A stretch of DNA of 64,000 nt from Circinella umbellata (Eukaryota > Mucoromycota > Mucoromycetes > Mucorales > Lichtheimiaceae): NCBI GenBank assembly GCA_025093555.1, contig JAIWNF010000040.1:124001-188000 (forward strand), read 5' to 3'. Every line of letters begins with the position of its first letter. Positions within the stretch are counted from its first letter, which is position 1. The translations under genes and the position numbers were made by a program. A model generated the notes under the pieces. That model saw nothing but the letters and a program-made list of their open reading frames with translations. It was not told where the DNA came from and searched no databases. Below, piece by piece: positions 60,651-64,000 of this stretch.

Positions 60651-63600
60651 ATGAATTCTTCACCGATAAACAATAATAATAAAAAAGTTATTGAAAGTAA
60701 TATGCTTTCAAATAAAACAAAACAAACTGAACGATTAACTTGGACTCCTCATCTACGAAAGTATATTTCTAATGGTTATGCTGAACATCCTGACCTTTAT
60801 ACTGACGATTTTCGTGTTTTGGATGAATTACGTAACGATTGTATTTATATGGAAGCAAGTGAAAAGGCTTTAAATCGCTTAATAAAGTGAGTTTCTGTTT
60901 TATTTATGTATTTGGTGTAGAGTTGGGGATATATATATAACTTTTTTTTTTCGGTACCTAACATTATTATTATTATCGTATGGGGGGGATAAATTTATAT
61001 TATGCTATATGGTGTTTTTTATATTTATGTGTGAAAATGATTTGGGGGTATGTTTGTTTGTTTTTGTTTTACCAGGTATTATGCACAATTAGCCTTTATA
61101 GGATCCAAATTTCCTATCGATGTATGTATATATATATTTATATATTTCATGCAATAATTTATATCTATTATACTTTGTACTCATTTTTTTTTTAAAAAAA
61201 AACATTGTTAGACAGGTGTAGAATTTCCATGGTATCCTGCTTTTTCAAATGGAAATAATAGTAATCCTGGTAAATATTTATCCAATCATTACTACTATGG
61301 AAAATAATAAGATATTAATTATTATAGAATAGTATCCCATCGAAATATGAATTATGAAAAAGCATGTATTTTATATTGTATTGGAGCAACGTATACACAA
61401 CTTGGAAATGCTGAGAATCGATTAACAGCTGAAGGTGTCAAACGTGCATGTAATTATTTTCAGGTAAAATAAAATAAAATAAAGTAATTAAACCTTTTCA
61501 TTGACATTCATGTTAAAAACTTATAGAATGCAGCTGGATGTTTTAAACATTTACAAGATATTGTAATACCTGAAATGAGAATACCACCCACATCGGATAT
61601 GTCAACTGCTGCTTTACAAACTTTAATTAATCTTATGCTTGCTCAAGCTCAAGAATGTGTATGGCAACGTGCTGCTATGGATCAATTACGGGATGGTACA
61701 ATTGCTCGACTTGCTATAAAAATCGCTGAATTTTATGATGCTGCTTATGAATTAGCTACCAATTCATCTACTCAAAATGTATTTCCTAAACAATGGTTAA
61801 CACACATGCAAGTCAAAGCACTTCATTTTAATGCTGCTTCTCAATTTCGTAAAGCATGTGAATGTATATCACAAAACAAGTATGGTGAAGAAGTAGCTCG
61901 TTTACAAATTGCTCACAGTCTTGTGAAACGTGGATTTGATTTACTTAAATCTTATTTCCCTTTCTCTTCTTCAGCAAGTTCTGGATCTACTTATATAAGT
62001 CCTGCAGTAGTCAGTGATTTGAAATCTTTACAACAAATTATTCAAACTAATTTAGCACGTGCAGAAAAAGATAATGATGTGATTTATTTAGAAGCAATAC
62101 CTTCTCCTTCTGCATTACCTGCTATTCAAAAATCAGAAATGGTTAAACCTGTTGCACCACAAGAAATATCTGATCCAGTAGCATTAATGTTATCCAATGA
62201 AAGAAGAGTAGATACACCTCCTCATCCAGTGATTGGATTACCATTATTTCAGAAATTGGTTCCATTTGCTGTACATCAAGCTGCAAGTGTTTATGTGGAT
62301 CGAAAAGAAAGAGTTATTAAAGAAGATATTATTGCACGATTAGAAGAATTATCAGCAGTGTATCATAGGTATATATATATTCCAATATATATATGATTTT
62401 TTGGTTTCCAAATTTCAAAAACATATCAAAGAGAAATGCCTTTTTATTATTATTAATATCCTTATTCTTGAAAAAAAAAAAGTTCAATACAATCACTGAA
62501 TTTATCAGCAACATTAGCAGGATTTGAACAAACAGCTGGATTACCAGGACCATTACGTAATCAAGCATCTGAAGTACGAAATGAAGGTGGATCACAAGCT
62601 CTTTATGATATGTGGGAGAAAGTTCAACAAGCATCCAGTAAGAATACAGGATTATTAGAAGATGCATTTAATGCATTAGATGAGGAACAAGAGAATGATG
62701 AATCATATAGATCACAATATCGAGAACGTAAGTAAAGAAATGATTTGATTCGATAAACGCTCTCTTTACTTGTATATTTATTTATATTTAAACTATATTT
62801 ATTTATAGAATGGAATCGTCCAGAATCTCATGCATTCACATCCCAATTAGTATCACAAGGTCAACAACATCGATCTACTTTAATGTCAGCACAAAAAGCG
62901 GATCAAACTGTATTTGGAAAATTAGAAACATGGGCCAAAATTATTGATGTATTAGCTCTTCCAGAACAAGAATTAGAACAATCTGTTCCCGGTGCTAATA
63001 ATGATGATGAAGCTCAAAGTGGTAAAGAAGCCATTGAGCAATTACGAAATCTATTGGATGAAATGGATGATCATTTAATTGCAAGAAGACAAATTGCTGA
63101 CAGAGCAAGAAAATTATCCAATGCCGATGATATTTCTCCTGTATTATTAAAAAAGGCTGCACAAATTACAGCGAAATCACCCGTTGTCAAAATTGATCCG
63201 GCTCAATTTGAAGAATTATTTGTAGATGAATTACGTAAATATGATGATATATTAATGGAAATTGATCGACAAGATGAACGACAAGGACAAGTGTTGAGAG
63301 AAATGGCAAGAGTTCATCAAGAATATTCTAGATCAAGAGAAAGTGGATCTGCAACAGCAAAACGAGAACGAGCATTACAAAATTTGAGTCAAGCGTATTT
63401 GAAATTTAAGGAAATTAAAATGAATTTACAGGATGGATTAAAGGTATATATATGTAAACAAAGTGTGAAGAATGAATTAAAAGGATTATATAAGTGATAC
63501 TGATTTGATATGGATGTTAGTTTTATACGGATCATGCAAGAGGTTTAGTTACTTTACGTGAAAATTGTTTAAAATACTGTTATCATCGAAGTGCACAAGC

Positions 63601-63804
63601 AGATCAACTTGTAGAGTAAGTCATTGGAAATATATATCATAAGAAAGATGTTTTGATATACATATAATTAATTAAATGAATGGAACGTATAGACAATTAT
63701 CATTAGGATTTTCTAATATGTCTATTAATGGTCAACATCCAAGTCGAAATGATTCACAGCATTCATCTGATTCAGCTGACTGGGCTCAATGGAATAGAAG
63801 ATAA
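60651..63804 (+). CDS. PalA/Rim20-like BRO1-domain protein (pH signalling, ESCRT)
   Basis: Nine exons: 60651-60886, 61076-61121, 61212-61269, 61333-61463, 61527-62368, 62483-62727, 62809-63443, 63521-63615 and 63693-63804; all joins keep frame, total 799 residues. The BRO1 domain spans about 25-400; [16 protein letters not shown] and the [19 protein letters not shown] and [12 protein letters not shown] blocks fit PalA/Rim20 rather than Bro1/Vps31. A coiled-coil V domain follows (about 400-760), with no long Pro-rich tail. PalA/Rim20 binds Rim101/PacC and ESCRT-III Snf7 at endosomes in the alkaline-pH pathway. The ATG at 60651 was chosen because the upstream frame only has TTG. Length matches PalA. 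Confidence 0.88.
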
Positions 63805-64000
63805 ATTTATGATCATACTGTTTCAACAAACATCTTTTTGTAAAAAAAAAACATTGTCCTCTTATATATATATATAGCTATATCACATCTTCTTTTTAAT
63901 ATATCATCCATTCCAACAACATATACATATTTAAAAATGTTTTTTTTTTCTTTCGATAGATTCCCCGTAATATAATATAAGGGTTTTATAATAACAAGAT
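63805..64000. other. 3' flank of the PalA/Rim20 gene
   Basis: AT-rich end of the window, likely 3' UTR and intergenic DNA. Nothing else seen. Confidence 0.4.

Overview
The window looks like nuclear DNA of an early-diverging filamentous fungus, most likely Mucoromycota (Mucorales-like). It is very AT-rich. Genes carry many short GT-AG introns, and several encode fungal-specific proteins: a Skt5/Chs4-type chitin synthase activator with a CaaX end, an Ecl1-family protein, mitochondrial Pam17 and PalA/Rim20. The mobile DNA (a DIRS retrotransposon, a Fanzor/TnpB-like relic and a Helitron relic) fits that placement. The lineage is an inference; no marker gene settles it. I found no rRNA, tRNA or CRISPR array by eye.

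Layout. 1-2032 (+): 3' part of the Skt5/Chs4-like gene. 2397-3791 (-): a NAB/NCD1-SAM-like protein, tail to tail with it. 6369-7133 (+): PAM17. About 8640-16335: copy A of a 7.7-kb repeat. 16.3-20.8 kb: gene-poor. 20861-21454 (+): a small two-exon gene of unknown function. 23397-24979 (-): NAD-dependent glycerol-3-phosphate dehydrogenase, divergently paired with 25242-27057 (+), a CDP-choline/ethanolamine phosphotransferase. 28019-30393 (-): proteasome subunit Rpn3. 31032-35200: a structurally complete DIRS-type tyrosine-recombinase retrotransposon. About 36690-44490: copy B of the 7.7-kb repeat, same orientation as A and about 28.1 kb away. 45599-46389 (-): an unidentified protein. About 46785-48135 (+): decayed Helitron Rep/helicase. 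49607-50134 (-): Ecl1-like. 51105-53753 (-): three-repeat Myb plus C2H2 factor. 54198-56669 (-): GRF-like/coiled-coil/RING protein. About 57193-59880 (-): broken Fanzor/TnpB-like RNA-guided-nuclease gene. 60651-63804 (+): PalA/Rim20 BRO1-domain protein.

How it fits together. The stable genes serve the cell wall (Skt5), mitochondrial import (Pam17), glycerolipid synthesis (Gpd and Cpt/Ept share a 262-bp promoter), protein turnover (Rpn3, RING protein), transcription (Myb/C2H2, NCD1) and pH sensing/ESCRT (PalA). Mobile DNA fills the gaps between them.

The least explained object is the 7.7-kb direct repeat. Each copy has a three-unit upstream repeat, one long ORF with a hydrophobic N-terminus and acidic repetitive tail, a chain of apparent non-coding exons, and about 4 kb of non-coding DNA. 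The non-coding part is almost identical between the copies, while the ORF has diverged, exchanged repeat modules and, in copy A, is frameshifted.
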